From Lewinellaceae bacterium (GTDB lineage Bacteria > Bacteroidota > Bacteroidia > Chitinophagales > Saprospiraceae): 64,000 nt of DNA. The notes below the pieces were generated by a model. The model saw only the letters and a program-made list of their open reading frames with translations. It did not search any database and had not been told where the DNA came from. Below, piece after piece: positions 38,055 to 46,604 of the stretch. The translations under genes and the position numbers were made by a program. Every line of letters begins with the position of its first letter. Within the stretch, counting starts at the first letter, position 1. The stretch is taken from NCBI GenBank assembly GCA_016710765.1, contig JADJUJ010000022.1, positions 1 to 64,000 on the forward strand. Direction: 5' to 3'.

Positions 38055-38375
38055 TCAGGTGTCAATTGGATTGCCAAGTGGCTGCACGCCTAGTATAAAG
38101 GTAGTGACATCAGGATCGCTGGCCGGACCATAACCGTCCACCAGCACACCCACCTGGCCATCTGGGAGTTGAAGTCCATATAACACAGCCAAGTCGTCGG
38201 GATTGGACTGGCCTTCAAATCTCCTGGTCCAAACCAGTCGAATACCTTTGGACCGACAAGGAATTGGATTGTCTTCAACCCAAAGTTGATCTTTGTCGTC
38301 AATCCGCAGATCAACTACAGCATATTTTCGGTGCAGTTCAAGTAGTGTTTCAGACAACGTATTCATTCGAGTCAT
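38055..38375 (-). CDS. Hypothetical protein, 106 aa
   Basis: Unrecognised cytoplasmic-looking protein. Contains LLELHRKYAVVDLRIDDKDQL and LYGLQLPDGQVGVLVDGYGP; no signal or TM. 21 bp downstream of the coiled-coil gene at 38397 on the same strand, so the two likely form a transcript. Lies inside the unit bounded by facing MITE-A ends (37927 and 39492). Confidence 0.6.
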   Translation of the reverse strand: MTRMNTLSETLLELHRKYAVVDLRIDDKDQLWVEDNPIPCRSKGIRLVWTRRFEGQSNPDDLAVLYGLQLPDGQVGVLVDGYGPASDPDVTTFILGVQPLGNPIDT

Positions 38376-38396
38376 GGGTTCCGAAACTGGATTACT

Positions 38397-38702
38397 TCAT
38401 TTTTGTACTTCAGATTCTTCATTGAACACGGCAGCTATGCGCTTTAACCCCTTCCGAAAGGAAGCCGCACTTTCTTCAACAGCTTTTGAAAGTTCCTCCT
38501 GCTTATCCGCTGTTGCGCTGCGCAGCGCAGCCATGCGGGTCTCAAGTTCTTGTTTTTTAACTTCGAGTGCATGCAGCTCACCCTGGATATTTTGGCGCAA
38601 TTCGGACGTCGATTGCGATACTTTGTGTTTTAGAGCATCCATTTCTGTAAATGCTTGATCAATAATGGTGTGAAGATTTTGCTTAACATCTTGGGCATTC
38701 AT
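38397..38702 (-). CDS. Hypothetical coiled-coil protein, 101 aa
   Basis: Acidic, almost wholly helical: heptad-like stretches from about residue 8 to 95 (SELRQNIQGELHALEVKKQ, ELETRMAALRSATADKQEE), with no Cys, Trp or TM. Likely a dimeric coiled coil. No family recognised. First gene of a two-gene transcript with 38055-38375. Confidence 0.6.
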   Translation of the reverse strand: MNAQDVKQNLHTIIDQAFTEMDALKHKVSQSTSELRQNIQGELHALEVKKQELETRMAALRSATADKQEELSKAVEESAASFRKGLKRIAAVFNEESEVQK

Positions 38703-38841
38703 ATATTACTATTTTATACGTTAAAAAATTAGTATTACCCATCATAAAATCCTGATGGGATAAATACATAGGTATAAATACTGTACAGTCGTCAGATAGG
38801 TAGGCCGTCTTGCTTAGATTTGGCTTGCTGGCGCGAATCGC

Positions 38842-39330
38842 CTAGAAAATAGGTTTATCCGGTTGGCCAAAAGGATCGAAATACAGGCGTCGGGTTTGTG
38901 CTTTCTGATCCAAATCAGGACAAACATCCACCCGATAACCCGGATCACCATACGGTGAGGATACCTTCAGAACCTTGATAATCTGCCAGGAGGCAAATTC
39001 ACTTTTCTTACAAGCAGCTATAATGAAACCAGGCCAACCTTCAGGTGGCAAAACCTGCGCTGTTTCTACCAGAACAGGATCTGTATCGTCTGTTTGAAGG
39101 ACAGCCTCCCATTGTTTCCCATCACTTTTGTAGTTCAAGCGCAAGTAGTGACGATCCAGACGTTTTATGGAGATAATATCAACGGCATGAAAATGATTGG
39201 GATAAGCAGCAAGAATATCTCGTTCCGTACGTACGCGCGCTTCTCCATCAAGCACTTTCACCTGCGCATTTGCTACTGGCAGAAAGAGCGAAGAGTAAAA
39301 GAGTGAGACTATAATAAAACGAGAGAACAT
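38842..39330 (-). CDS. Secreted hypothetical protein, 162 aa
   Basis: Signal peptide (SRFIIVSLFYSSLFLPVANAQ) then a small mature domain with RLDRHYLRLNYKSDGKQW, PPEGWPGFIIAACKKS and VDVCPDLDQK; two Cys could pair. No family recognised. AT-rich upstream region. Third gene in the unit bounded by facing MITE-A ends. Confidence 0.6.
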   Translation of the reverse strand: MFSRFIIVSLFYSSLFLPVANAQVKVLDGEARVRTERDILAAYPNHFHAVDIISIKRLDRHYLRLNYKSDGKQWEAVLQTDDTDPVLVETAQVLPPEGWPGFIIAACKKSEFASWQIIKVLKVSSPYGDPGYRVDVCPDLDQKAQTRRLYFDPFGQPDKPIF

Positions 39331-39415
39331 GGTGTTTAATTAATTATATCTACATTTTTATAACAAATAATTCAAAAATATTGTTCAATTAAAAATAAAT
39401 TAATCCTTAAGAATT

Positions 39416-39455
39416 TATTCTGGAACCTGAATTTTATTCTCCAGAATATTTTTTT
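39416..39455 (+). terminator. Hairpin with T-run
   Basis: TATTCTGGA / TCCAGAATA around a 15-nt loop, followed by seven T on the plus strand. No plus-strand gene precedes it closely; it may mark a lost gene or be part of the mobile unit. Confidence 0.6.
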
Positions 39456-39473
39456 AACCGGTTAAATAAAAGA

Positions 39474-39492
39474 CTACTTTATTTCGAGTATA
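39474..39492 (-). repeat. MITE-A end (right orientation)
   Basis: Reverse complement of TATACTCGAAATAAAGTAG; one base from the common end. Together with 37927 it brackets about 1.57 kb. Confidence 0.75.
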
Positions 39493-39528
39493 ATATAGCG
39501 GATTAAACACATCCTGAACCTTCCTTTT

Positions 39529-39549
39529 TATACTCGAAGTAAAGTGGTT
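39529..39549 (+). repeat. MITE-A end (left orientation), solo
   Basis: TATACTCGAAGTAAAGTGG plus TT, 36 bp after the preceding end and in the opposite orientation. No facing partner is seen until the complete element at 41494. Confidence 0.75.
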
Positions 39550-39566
39550 CGAGTACACCATTTCCC

Positions 39567-39638
39567 ACACTTCATTTCATTTTTGCCACGCTTCATTGCC
39601 AAAAAATTGTGAAAGGCATCTGTGCAGCTGCACCTTTG
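39567..39638 (+). promoter_or_regulatory. LytTR-type operator and promoter, site 1
   Basis: Direct repeats ACACTTCAT (39567-39575) and ACGCTTCAT (39588-39596), 21 bp start to start, linked by TTTCATTTTTGCC. The -7-like box CACCTTTG starts at 39631, 43 bp after the second repeat start. Leader about 30 nt to the membrane protein gene at 39674. Same layout as sites 2-4. Confidence 0.7.
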
Positions 39639-39673
39639 TACTACAATTTTTAAAAGAGAAAAAACACCGCAAC

Positions 39674-40744
39674 ATGGGAAATGTACTGCTGGTCATCAGT
39701 TTGCTGATTGTTTTGGGCATGTTCAATTTAACCTCCTCCGCGATGCCCGGTGGAGATTACGGCATGGGCTACGGACTGATGCTTTTTTTCTACGCAGTAG
39801 GATTTACGGTGTTTAGCGGACTGCTCGTACTGAACCTTGGTTACAATGATAAGTTTGCCTGGATTGATCTGTCCTCGCGCAACTGGATCATTTTCCTGGC
39901 CTGGTTGGCATTTGCCATAGCAGTGTTCTGCATGGAAATATTCAGGTCGGAGTGGCACCCAGGGGAGTTTCCCAATTTCCTGGGCTGGCTGGCCCGATCC
40001 TCGGTTGCCGTGCTCTGGCTGCCTGTACTGGTACTTGTCCCATGCTTCTGGTTGATAAACGCGGAAAACGGGAATATTGCCCAGCCATTGTTCGTGCAAC
40101 TGCCCTTGAAAGCGGGCATTGCCCTGAGTTTGTTGATCAGTCTGAGCGCAGTGTACGGACTAATACGCGCTTCCGCCCAGCAAACCGTCAGCATTCAGCA
40201 ATACAATCAGCAGCGTAATTCCGATTTTAAACAACAACAATTGGCGTTTATTGCTTCGCAAACTGATACCAACAGCATCGTCAACATCCTTTCTTCGAGC
40301 GGCCGTTTCAACGACCCGGAACTTAGAAACGCATCCATCGAAAAAATCAAATCGCACCCCAACTGGGAGGGCGATCTGATTTATGTGCTTAATGAAACTG
40401 AATTTCAGGCGGAAGCGTATCATTTCATTGATGGCAACCAGGTGGACCACCCCGAACTTTTCATACAACCCATAAAAATCAGCCTGCAACACACCGCCGA
40501 CCAAATCCGCAACAGCATCATCGGTTCCAACAACCTACAGGACTGGCACATGGAACACATGGCCATCGACCGCATCCTGCGCGCCATTGATGAGCAGTTT
40601 GCGGCCGTTCCCGGCGCCGACTTCCTCCCCGAAGTACGGGCCATCCGCGATGCCCTGAATACACCCAGGCCCGAGCGTTTCAAGGAGGTAAAATTTACCA
40701 CTTCTGCCGGTGTAGAAAAATGGCTAAAATCGCACAATGAATAA
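39674..40744 (+). CDS. Hypothetical multi-TM membrane protein with soluble C-terminal domain
   Basis: 356 residues. Five or so TM helices in the first 150 residues (LLVISLLIVLGMFNL, LMLFFYAVGFTVFSGLLVLN, WIIFLAWLAFAIAVFCMEIF, VLWLPVLVLVPCFWLI, AGIALSLLISLSAVYGLI), then a soluble helical part of about 190 residues with ASQTDTNSIVNILSSSGRF and DWHMEHMAIDRILRAIDEQ, reminiscent of HEAT-like repeats. No family recognised. Controlled by operator site 1, so it is a predicted member of the LytTR regulon with the next gene. The in-frame extension to 39596 would cross the promoter, so 39674 is the start. Confidence 0.7.
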   Translation: MGNVLLVISLLIVLGMFNLTSSAMPGGDYGMGYGLMLFFYAVGFTVFSGLLVLNLGYNDKFAWIDLSSRNWIIFLAWLAFAIAVFCMEIFRSEWHPGEFPNFLGWLARSSVAVLWLPVLVLVPCFWLINAENGNIAQPLFVQLPLKAGIALSLLISLSAVYGLIRASAQQTVSIQQYNQQRNSDFKQQQLAFIASQTDTNSIVNILSSSGRFNDPELRNASIEKIKSHPNWEGDLIYVLNETEFQAEAYHFIDGNQVDHPELFIQPIKISLQHTADQIRNSIIGSNNLQDWHMEHMAIDRILRAIDEQFAAVPGADFLPEVRAIRDALNTPRPERFKEVKFTTSAGVEKWLKSHNE

Positions 40745-40786
40745 TTTACGGTAAATCAATTTTATAAAAAAACAAATCAACAAATC

Positions 40787-41407
40787 ATGGTAACCACTAT
40801 GCAGCCTTATAAAAACGACAGCCTGAACAACCTTTACGATTTGCTTTTCTGCGACAATGCCGATGCCTTTCGCAGTCAAACGAATGCAGACGAAAACACG
40901 GCACTTTTGGCAGTACTGAACCCCTCCAGCGACACCGATACGCTGCTTGACATTGCCAACGACCGCAGCATGGAAAGCCGTGTTCGTGCCTTGGCTGCAC
41001 ACCGCCTTCATGCCCTGGGCCTGGCTGCCAATCCAGAATTGTTGGGCGTAATCGTCGAAGTAGGCATGGAAGGTGGCCTTGATGTGTTGGCTGCTTACGG
41101 CGACGGATCTGCCCGTTTTTTCAGTCATGCCGAACGCCTCATCATTTTCGACGCGCCCACGGCAGATTCTAACCAATTGATAGCACAGCTCTGGCAATCA
41201 GGGGTGCAAGTGGTAAACCGAATTGGGCCATGGGATAAAGCCCGCCTTGATCCCCCAACAGCCGGTATGGTTCGCCTGAGTTTTCTGGTTTCGGGCCAGT
41301 TGTATTTCGGTCAGGGGCCCATCGATGTTTTCTTCAGCGATCCCATGGCCGGACCGGTACTTGGCGCTGCTACGCAACTGATGAACTACCTCACACAGTT
41401 GGGATAA
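40787..41407 (+). CDS. Hypothetical protein, 206 aa, HEAT-like N-domain
   Basis: Soluble, no signal. The first half (YDLLFCDNADAFRSQ .. VRALAAHRLHALGL) is helical and resembles a single HEAT-repeat unit; the second half (DGSARFFSHAERLIIFDAP .. GMVRLSFLVSGQLYFGQGP) is mixed alpha/beta. No named family recognised. Follows the membrane protein gene by 42 bp, same strand, so likely in the operon of operator site 1. An ATG at 40799 is an alternative start. Confidence 0.7.
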   Translation: MVTTMQPYKNDSLNNLYDLLFCDNADAFRSQTNADENTALLAVLNPSSDTDTLLDIANDRSMESRVRALAAHRLHALGLAANPELLGVIVEVGMEGGLDVLAAYGDGSARFFSHAERLIIFDAPTADSNQLIAQLWQSGVQVVNRIGPWDKARLDPPTAGMVRLSFLVSGQLYFGQGPIDVFFSDPMAGPVLGAATQLMNYLTQLG

Positions 41408-41493
41408 ACGGGCTTTTAGCCTTTTGGTGTTGGTCTTTGTTTTCGATCCTAATTCAAAATATTTACCAGCTTGTTCTCCAGAAATAGTAGAAT

Positions 41494-41654
41494 TATACTC
41501 GAAGTAAAGTGGTTTGCGAAAATAATCGCGCAGTCATCAGTTCTAATGGCAAGGCATAAAACGCAGACGATGCAGCGCATCGGTGAGTATTTATAACGCA
41601 GCCAGGAGGGCTGAGGACAAGTGAGCATTCGCAAACCACTTTATTTCGAGTATA
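41494..41654. mobile_element. MITE-A, complete 161-bp element
   Basis: 27-bp terminal inverted repeats (41494-41520 and 41628-41654; outer part TATACTCGAARTAAAGTGG, inner part TTTGCGAA, one mismatch). Flanked by AAT on both sides, a possible 3-bp target duplication. The interior has no ORF. Solo ends of the same type occur at 37927, 39474 and 39529. No transposase in the window; this is a non-autonomous element mobilised in trans or a remnant. Confidence 0.85.
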
Positions 41655-41729
41655 AATGTAGAACACCAAACAGTTAACCCTTCCAGTCAAAGCAAAAGAC
41701 TAAATACTAATGGCTAAAGCCCATCCTAA

Positions 41730-41800
41730 ACGCTTTAATTGAATTTTGCCACGCTTTATTATTTATCGCTCGTATTGATTGCAGCGAATCTCTACATTTG
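41730..41800 (+). promoter_or_regulatory. LytTR-type operator and promoter, site 2 (sensor kinase)
   Basis: Direct repeats ACGCTTTAA (41730-41738) and ACGCTTTAT (41751-41759), 21 bp apart, linked by TTGAATTTTGCC. The -7 box TACATTTG (41793-41800) starts 42 bp after the second repeat and ends 3 bp before the ATG at 41804, implying a leaderless transcript. Confidence 0.75.
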
Positions 41801-41803
41801 TAT

Positions 41804-44800
41804 ATGGTATTAAGATTGGCTACGACCATCCTTGCGTTAGGAATCTGGGCAAACAGTGTGTTTGCCCAGATTCCATCGTTTAACCTCAAGCGGTATGACG
41901 ATGTACCGGAATTGGCCAATGTTCAAATATCCCGCATCTTTCCGGACAGCAAGGGTTTTTTATGGATTGCTGCCGACGCGGGGTTGCTTCGTTTTGATGG
42001 AAGCAGCTTTATTGCTTTTCGAAATGATCCGAATGACAGTTCTTCCCTCGCTTACAATCATGTCATTTGCCTTACAGAAGATAAAAACAGCAATCTATGG
42101 GCGGGCCTGAACCGCGGGGGCGTAAGTATGTACAATCGAAAAACCGGAAAATTTCGAAACTTTCCGGTTAACAGCATGCTCACCCCAAACACCACCCCGG
42201 TGGTGGGTATCTTCGCTGATGCCGATGGCATGATCTGGATTTCTGCTGCTGGAAACGGACTCATTCGGCTCGATCCAGCAACCGGAAAAACGCAACAGTA
42301 CGACATTGTTACCCGCAAATCGGCGCCACACCTGGATGATTCCGACGTAAGTTGGACCAATCAGGCTTATCAGTTTTGGCAGGATTCAGCAACGCAGCGC
42401 ATCTGGCTGGTCACGAGAGACGGGCTCTACACCTTGGATCCACACAGCGGAAAAACCGAACCCAAGCGCAGCCCTGTTTACAATTACAGCATTCCCGGAA
42501 CCTACAACATGTATGACATCGCGCCTGATGGCGACAACTTTTGGATAGGCGGGTGGGAAAGTGGCTTGAAACGCGTAAACCGTTACAGCAATGAACACAA
42601 AATTTATTTTTACGACAAAAATCCCTCCCCTACTCACATCACCAACATTGTAAATGCTGTAATTCCGTTGAACAGTAACCTGTTGTGGGTTTGTACCGCT
42701 GGAAAAGGGACCTTGGTTTTTGATAAACATACCGAACAGTTTCTTTCGTTTAATACGGAAGGGACCGAACATCCCGGATTATCTTCCGGGGAATCCAAAC
42801 TCATTGTAAAAGACAAACAGGGCAATTTCTGGCTGACCGTAAACAATGTCCTTACCCAGATCACCCTGGACAATACGCTGTTCCAGAGCAAGAATGTCAT
42901 AGAAGAAGAGGGCATCTCCGCAAGTGTACGGGATGTATGCGATGACCGGAATGGGCGGTACACCCTGGTGGCTACACAGTATTCCGAGGGCGTCAAAGTG
43001 ATTGACCGGCAGACTGGCGAAACATACTTCATGGGCTTTAAAAATCCGCCGGGGAGGGAGAATATTATGGTCGTAATGGGGATCCGCCAAGCGCCCGACG
43101 GGAGGTTCTGGGTACTTACCAGGGCACGACTTTTTTATTTTGATCCGGCGACCAAAAGTTTGAAAATAGCAGTGCAGCCGGGTGATCAAATTCCTGGATC
43201 GCATTCGGTGTTGTACACCTTCATGGAAATCGACAAAAAAGGCTGGCTCTGGATCGGTTCATCGTACGACGGGTTGTTTCATTACGATCCACAAACTGGC
43301 GCAAGCGAGCGTTTCCAATACAAGGAGGACGACCCGACCACGCCGCCTGCCGAGGTTGCCGGTGTGGTGGCAGTGGATGGCAAAGGACGCTGTTGGATGG
43401 GCAGCATGGACAAAACCTTTTATGGTTATTGGATACCCTGGGAAAAACGCTATGTCCGGCTGGATAAAAATGGCCAGGTAACACAACACAAATACTCCTT
43501 CCGAACCAATGCAATTGTTTCAGATTCCAGAGGAGATATTTGGGTTAGTTCTGACGCTGGGCTCTTGCATTTCGATTGCTCGGGAACGCAACCCGTTTTT
43601 GTGAAAAAATACACCCTGGCCTCCGGATTGTCTTCTGATTACATTATTCGTACGGCAGAAGATCGCCAGGGAAATATCTGGGGGCTGGCGCTTCGTGAGT
43701 TGTTTTGTCTGGACAGAAAAACAGATAACTTCACCATTTATGGTAAGAGCGATGGGTACAAATTCTCGTCAGCCTGGGGAATTGCTGCCGGGAATGATGG
43801 CTTGATGTACACCTACGGTGTAGGGGGTACGATCTGGTACTTCAACCCAACCACCATTCAAAAGCGCGCCATTAAACCACTGATAGCCTTGGTATCGTTC
43901 TCTGCCGATGGCAATGAATTGTACAAGGGTAGCGAGCCGATTCCGCAAAATAGTCTGCAGGTGCCCAAAGATTGCCGGTATTTTTCGCTCGGGTTCGCAG
44001 TACTGGATTTTGTAAGTCCAGGAAAATACGAATTTGAGTATATGATGGAGGGGATTGACAAAGGTTGGGCAAAGGTTGGCACCCGGCGAAATTTCGGCTT
44101 TACCGGACTGCCTTCAGGCAACTATGTCTTTAAACTTAAAATAGTGGGTAGCCCGGATACCACAGCTATTGCTATACCTGTTAAGGTTAACGTATCTTTT
44201 TACCGAACATCCTGGTTTCGGTTTTTGGTAATTTTTGGCGTAATTGCCGGTTTATTATATTACTATTTTGCGCGTCAAAGACAGCAGCGGCGTTTTGCGG
44301 AGCTGGAAAGCAAAACCCAATTGCTCGAGAAAGAAAAGGCCATTGTGATGTACGAAAGCCTAAAACAGCAGCTCAATCCACACTTTTTGTTCAACTCCCT
44401 TACCTCTCTGGGTAGCCTGATTATGATTGACCCCAAAGCGGCAGCCGGCTTCTTGGAAAACCTCAGTAAAACCTACCGCTACATCCTTAAAAGCAGTGAT
44501 TACGACGTTGTATCGCTCGCAGATGAGGTGAAATTTGCCGAGTCGTTTGTGAGCTTGCAACGCACCCGATTTGAGCAGGGTTTCGACGTATCCTTTCAAA
44601 TCCCGGAAGATTGTGGTCAAAGAAAGATTGTACCCGTTACGTTGCAAAATTTGCTGGAAAATGCCATCAAGCACAACATCATTGACCCTGAAACGCCGCT
44701 TATCGTGGAGGTCTCCGTAGAAGATGAATGCCTGGTCGTGCGCAATAATTTACAGCGCAAAAAGTACATCGAAACCAGCAACGGGAAAGGCCTGCACCAT

Positions 44801-44890
44801 CTCCAAACCTTTTACAGTTACCTGACCGACAGGGCAATTGTTATCCACGAAACATCGGAATTTTTTGAGATCAGGATTCCGCTCCTTTGA
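41804..44890 (+). CDS. Two-component propeller sensor histidine kinase (LytS/His_kinase type)
   Basis: 1028 residues. Signal peptide (MVLRLATTILALGIWANSVFA); a periplasmic region of about 700 residues made of regulator-propeller repeats (ISRIFPDSKGFLWIAADAGL, DKNSNLWAGLNRGGVSMYN, DADGMIWISAAGNGLIRLD, DKKGWLWIGSSYDGLFHYD, DSRGDIWVSSDAGLLHFD); a Y_Y_Y Ig-like domain (LGFAVLDFVSPGKYEFEYM, GLPSGNYVFKLKI); one TM (FRFLVIFGVIAGLLYYYFA); then a LytS-type kinase with the H-box QQLNPHFLFNSLTSL and N-box LLENAIKHN. Unlike hybrid SusR-type regulators it has no receiver, so it should signal to the LytTR regulator at 47027. Own promoter with operator site 2, suggesting autoregulation. Confidence 0.92.
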   Translation: MVLRLATTILALGIWANSVFAQIPSFNLKRYDDVPELANVQISRIFPDSKGFLWIAADAGLLRFDGSSFIAFRNDPNDSSSLAYNHVICLTEDKNSNLWAGLNRGGVSMYNRKTGKFRNFPVNSMLTPNTTPVVGIFADADGMIWISAAGNGLIRLDPATGKTQQYDIVTRKSAPHLDDSDVSWTNQAYQFWQDSATQRIWLVTRDGLYTLDPHSGKTEPKRSPVYNYSIPGTYNMYDIAPDGDNFWIGGWESGLKRVNRYSNEHKIYFYDKNPSPTHITNIVNAVIPLNSNLLWVCTAGKGTLVFDKHTEQFLSFNTEGTEHPGLSSGESKLIVKDKQGNFWLTVNNVLTQITLDNTLFQSKNVIEEEGISASVRDVCDDRNGRYTLVATQYSEGVKVIDRQTGETYFMGFKNPPGRENIMVVMGIRQAPDGRFWVLTRARLFYFDPATKSLKIAVQPGDQIPGSHSVLYTFMEIDKKGWLWIGSSYDGLFHYDPQTGASERFQYKEDDPTTPPAEVAGVVAVDGKGRCWMGSMDKTFYGYWIPWEKRYVRLDKNGQVTQHKYSFRTNAIVSDSRGDIWVSSDAGLLHFDCSGTQPVFVKKYTLASGLSSDYIIRTAEDRQGNIWGLALRELFCLDRKTDNFTIYGKSDGYKFSSAWGIAAGNDGLMYTYGVGGTIWYFNPTTIQKRAIKPLIALVSFSADGNELYKGSEPIPQNSLQVPKDCRYFSLGFAVLDFVSPGKYEFEYMMEGIDKGWAKVGTRRNFGFTGLPSGNYVFKLKIVGSPDTTAIAIPVKVNVSFYRTSWFRFLVIFGVIAGLLYYYFARQRQQRRFAELESKTQLLEKEKAIVMYESLKQQLNPHFLFNSLTSLGSLIMIDPKAAAGFLENLSKTYRYILKSSDYDVVSLADEVKFAESFVSLQRTRFEQGFDVSFQIPEDCGQRKIVPVTLQNLLENAIKHNIIDPETPLIVEVSVEDECLVVRNNLQRKKYIETSNGKGLHHLQTFYSYLTDRAIVIHETSEFFEIRIPLL

Positions 44891-44898
44891 TACTTCCT

Positions 44899-44969
44899 AC
44901 GGTTCAATAAAAGTTTGCCACGGCTCGTGCTGCAAAATTTGAAGCAGGGAGGGGATGCCCGCATTTTTG
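44899..44969 (+). promoter_or_regulatory. LytTR-type operator and promoter, site 3
   Basis: Direct repeats ACGGTTCAA (44899-44907) and ACGGCTCGT (44920-44928), 21 bp apart, linked by TAAAAGTTTGCC. The -7-like box CATTTTTG (44962-44969) begins 42 bp after the second repeat. Leader about 35 nt to the outer-membrane protein gene at 45009. Confidence 0.65.
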
Positions 44970-45008
44970 CATTGTCAATTAAAATTTTAAACTAAATTTT
45001 ATAAAACA

Positions 45009-45613
45009 ATGCAACATCTAAAAGCTATCCTCGTCTGTTTTTCCCTGGTTCTCGGAACCGCCACCCTTAATGCTCAAATGTACCTAAAGGGCCAGCAGGA
45101 CCTGCACCTTGGTATCGGAATCGGCACCACCTTGTATGGCAGTGCTTACCACAGCATTTTACCTCCGCTGAATGTCTCCTACGAAAAAGGCATTACCAAC
45201 AACATAGGCATCGGCGGCTACCTCGGTTACGCCGCTTCCCGCTACAACTACGGTTACGCCAACGTGGATTACTTCTGGCGCTACAACTATGTGATCCTGG
45301 GTGCTCGCGGCGCTTACCACTATGATTTGTTCAAAAAGCCCAACTTGGATACTTACGGTGGTTTGATGCTTGGCTTCACCTTTGCCAATGCGCGTTTTCA
45401 CACCAACGATTCTCAAATCAATGAGTCCGCTTATTCCTCTCCCGGCGCCAGTGGTGTAGCCTTTCAGGCTTTCTCGGCGCGCGCTACCAATTCAAACCCA
45501 AATTCGGTGCCTATGCAGAACTGGGCTACGGGGTTTCTTATCTCAACTTAGGTTTGAGAATAAAATTTAATGAAATCAACCACCTATTCCTTTTCCTCAG
45601 CACTTCATATTAA
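45009..45613 (+). CDS. Outer-membrane beta-barrel protein, one frameshift
   Basis: About 201 residues after adding one C near 45470 (QAFLGARYQFKPKFGAYAELGYGVSYLNLGLRIKF). Signal peptide (ILVCFSLVLGTATLNAQ), then alternating Gly/Tyr/aromatic strands such as LHLGIGIGTTLYG, GIGGYLGYAASRYNYG, YVILGARGAYHYDLF, LDTYGGLMLGFTFA, as in small outer-membrane barrels of the OmpA/porin-like group. Function not known. Regulated by operator site 3; followed after 36 bp by a lipoprotein gene, probably one operon. If the break were real the barrel would lose its last two strands. Confidence 0.8.
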
Positions 45614-45649
45614 ACCAACACTTGAACATTTAAAATAAAAAATAAAATC

Positions 45650-46441
45650 ATGAAAAAATTGCTGTTTTTCCTCGTTTTAGGAACCTTTATAATGCAATCC
45701 TGTCACAAGGATAATATGGAAGAAGCAAAAGTTACACCATCCCCCGATCCCTCGGTGCCGGCAACGCAAAAACGCCTCGTATCTGTGCAATACCAATATC
45801 CGGGGGATGCGCCAAGCACTGAAAGTTTTGAATACGATGCGCTCGGCCGTGTTGTCAAATACGACGATGGCGAAGACATTGCTACCACCATTTATTCTGG
45901 AAATCAAATTGAAATCACGGAAATTCGGAGTACAGAAAATAACCGGGAGGTATTCCATTTTACCGGTCTTCTGGATGCAGCAGGTCGTGTAATAGGTGGT
46001 ACCGCCACATCAAATTACAACATCAACACAGTTAACCAACGGGTGATAAGCCTAGAATACGACGCAAACGGATATCTTAAAAAAGCCACAATGACCGTCG
46101 ACGATGGCAACGCTTATGAGAATTTTTATACCTGGCAGAATGGTAATTTGGCCAAAGTTGAAAATTACACTAATGGCGTAAAAAGTTCAACGAACTTGTA
46201 CAAATACGGATCGACGAACCCGGACCGTACACCCTACACGCCCTTTTCTTTTTTACCGGGCTGCGTGCCTAACGGAAAGAAAAATACGCAGATGTGGACC
46301 TCCTACACCAGCAAATATGATGGTTCACCAGACTTTACAGGCACCGCCATTCCTACTTACGATGCAGAAGGGTACAACAAAAGCACCCTTTACGAATATT
46401 CTAACGGCAATTCCATCACCTATAATTACAATTTTAAATAG
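45650..46441 (+). CDS. Lipoprotein with YD-like repeats
   Basis: 263 residues. SPII signal (KKLLFFLVLGTFIMQSC). The mature part has repeated short strands of the type VSVQYQYPGD, ESFEYDALGRVVKYDDGE, ISLEYDANGYLKKATMTVDD, NLAKVENYTNG, TYDAEGYNKSTLYEYSNG, similar to YD/RHS-like or DUF4595-type repeats of Bacteroidota lipoproteins. Function unknown; likely at the outer membrane next to the barrel protein encoded upstream. Predicted member of the LytTR regulon via site 3. Confidence 0.8.
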   Translation: MKKLLFFLVLGTFIMQSCHKDNMEEAKVTPSPDPSVPATQKRLVSVQYQYPGDAPSTESFEYDALGRVVKYDDGEDIATTIYSGNQIEITEIRSTENNREVFHFTGLLDAAGRVIGGTATSNYNINTVNQRVISLEYDANGYLKKATMTVDDGNAYENFYTWQNGNLAKVENYTNGVKSSTNLYKYGSTNPDRTPYTPFSFLPGCVPNGKKNTQMWTSYTSKYDGSPDFTGTAIPTYDAEGYNKSTLYEYSNGNSITYNYNFK

Positions 46442-46528
46442 CGTTGTTGCGATGGAAGGCTTTGAGCCTTGACAATTGGCATTCTTCCGGGCAAAGCCAA
46501 AGCCCATTTACTTCGAGGCCATCCCAAA

Positions 46529-46599
46529 ACGCTTCAATTGAAATATGCCACACCTGATTAAAAACGATATTAAAGCAAAGATGACATTCCCTACCTTGC
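46529..46599 (+). promoter_or_regulatory. LytTR-type operator and promoter, site 4 (globin-regulator operon)
   Basis: Direct repeats ACGCTTCAA (46529-46537) and ACACCTGAT (46550-46558), 21 bp apart, linked by TTGAAATATGCC. The -7-like box TACCTTGC (46592-46599) starts 42 bp after the second repeat and ends 5 bp before the ATG at 46605, so the mRNA may be leaderless. The site overlaps in-frame codons upstream of 46605, arguing against earlier starts. Confidence 0.7.
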
Positions 46600-46604
46600 A
46601 GCAT

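Noticed and set aside
46545..46604. Longer globin start at 46545 or 46581
   Set aside because: The extension crosses operator site 4 and its -7 box, and globins normally begin near MALTDRQ.
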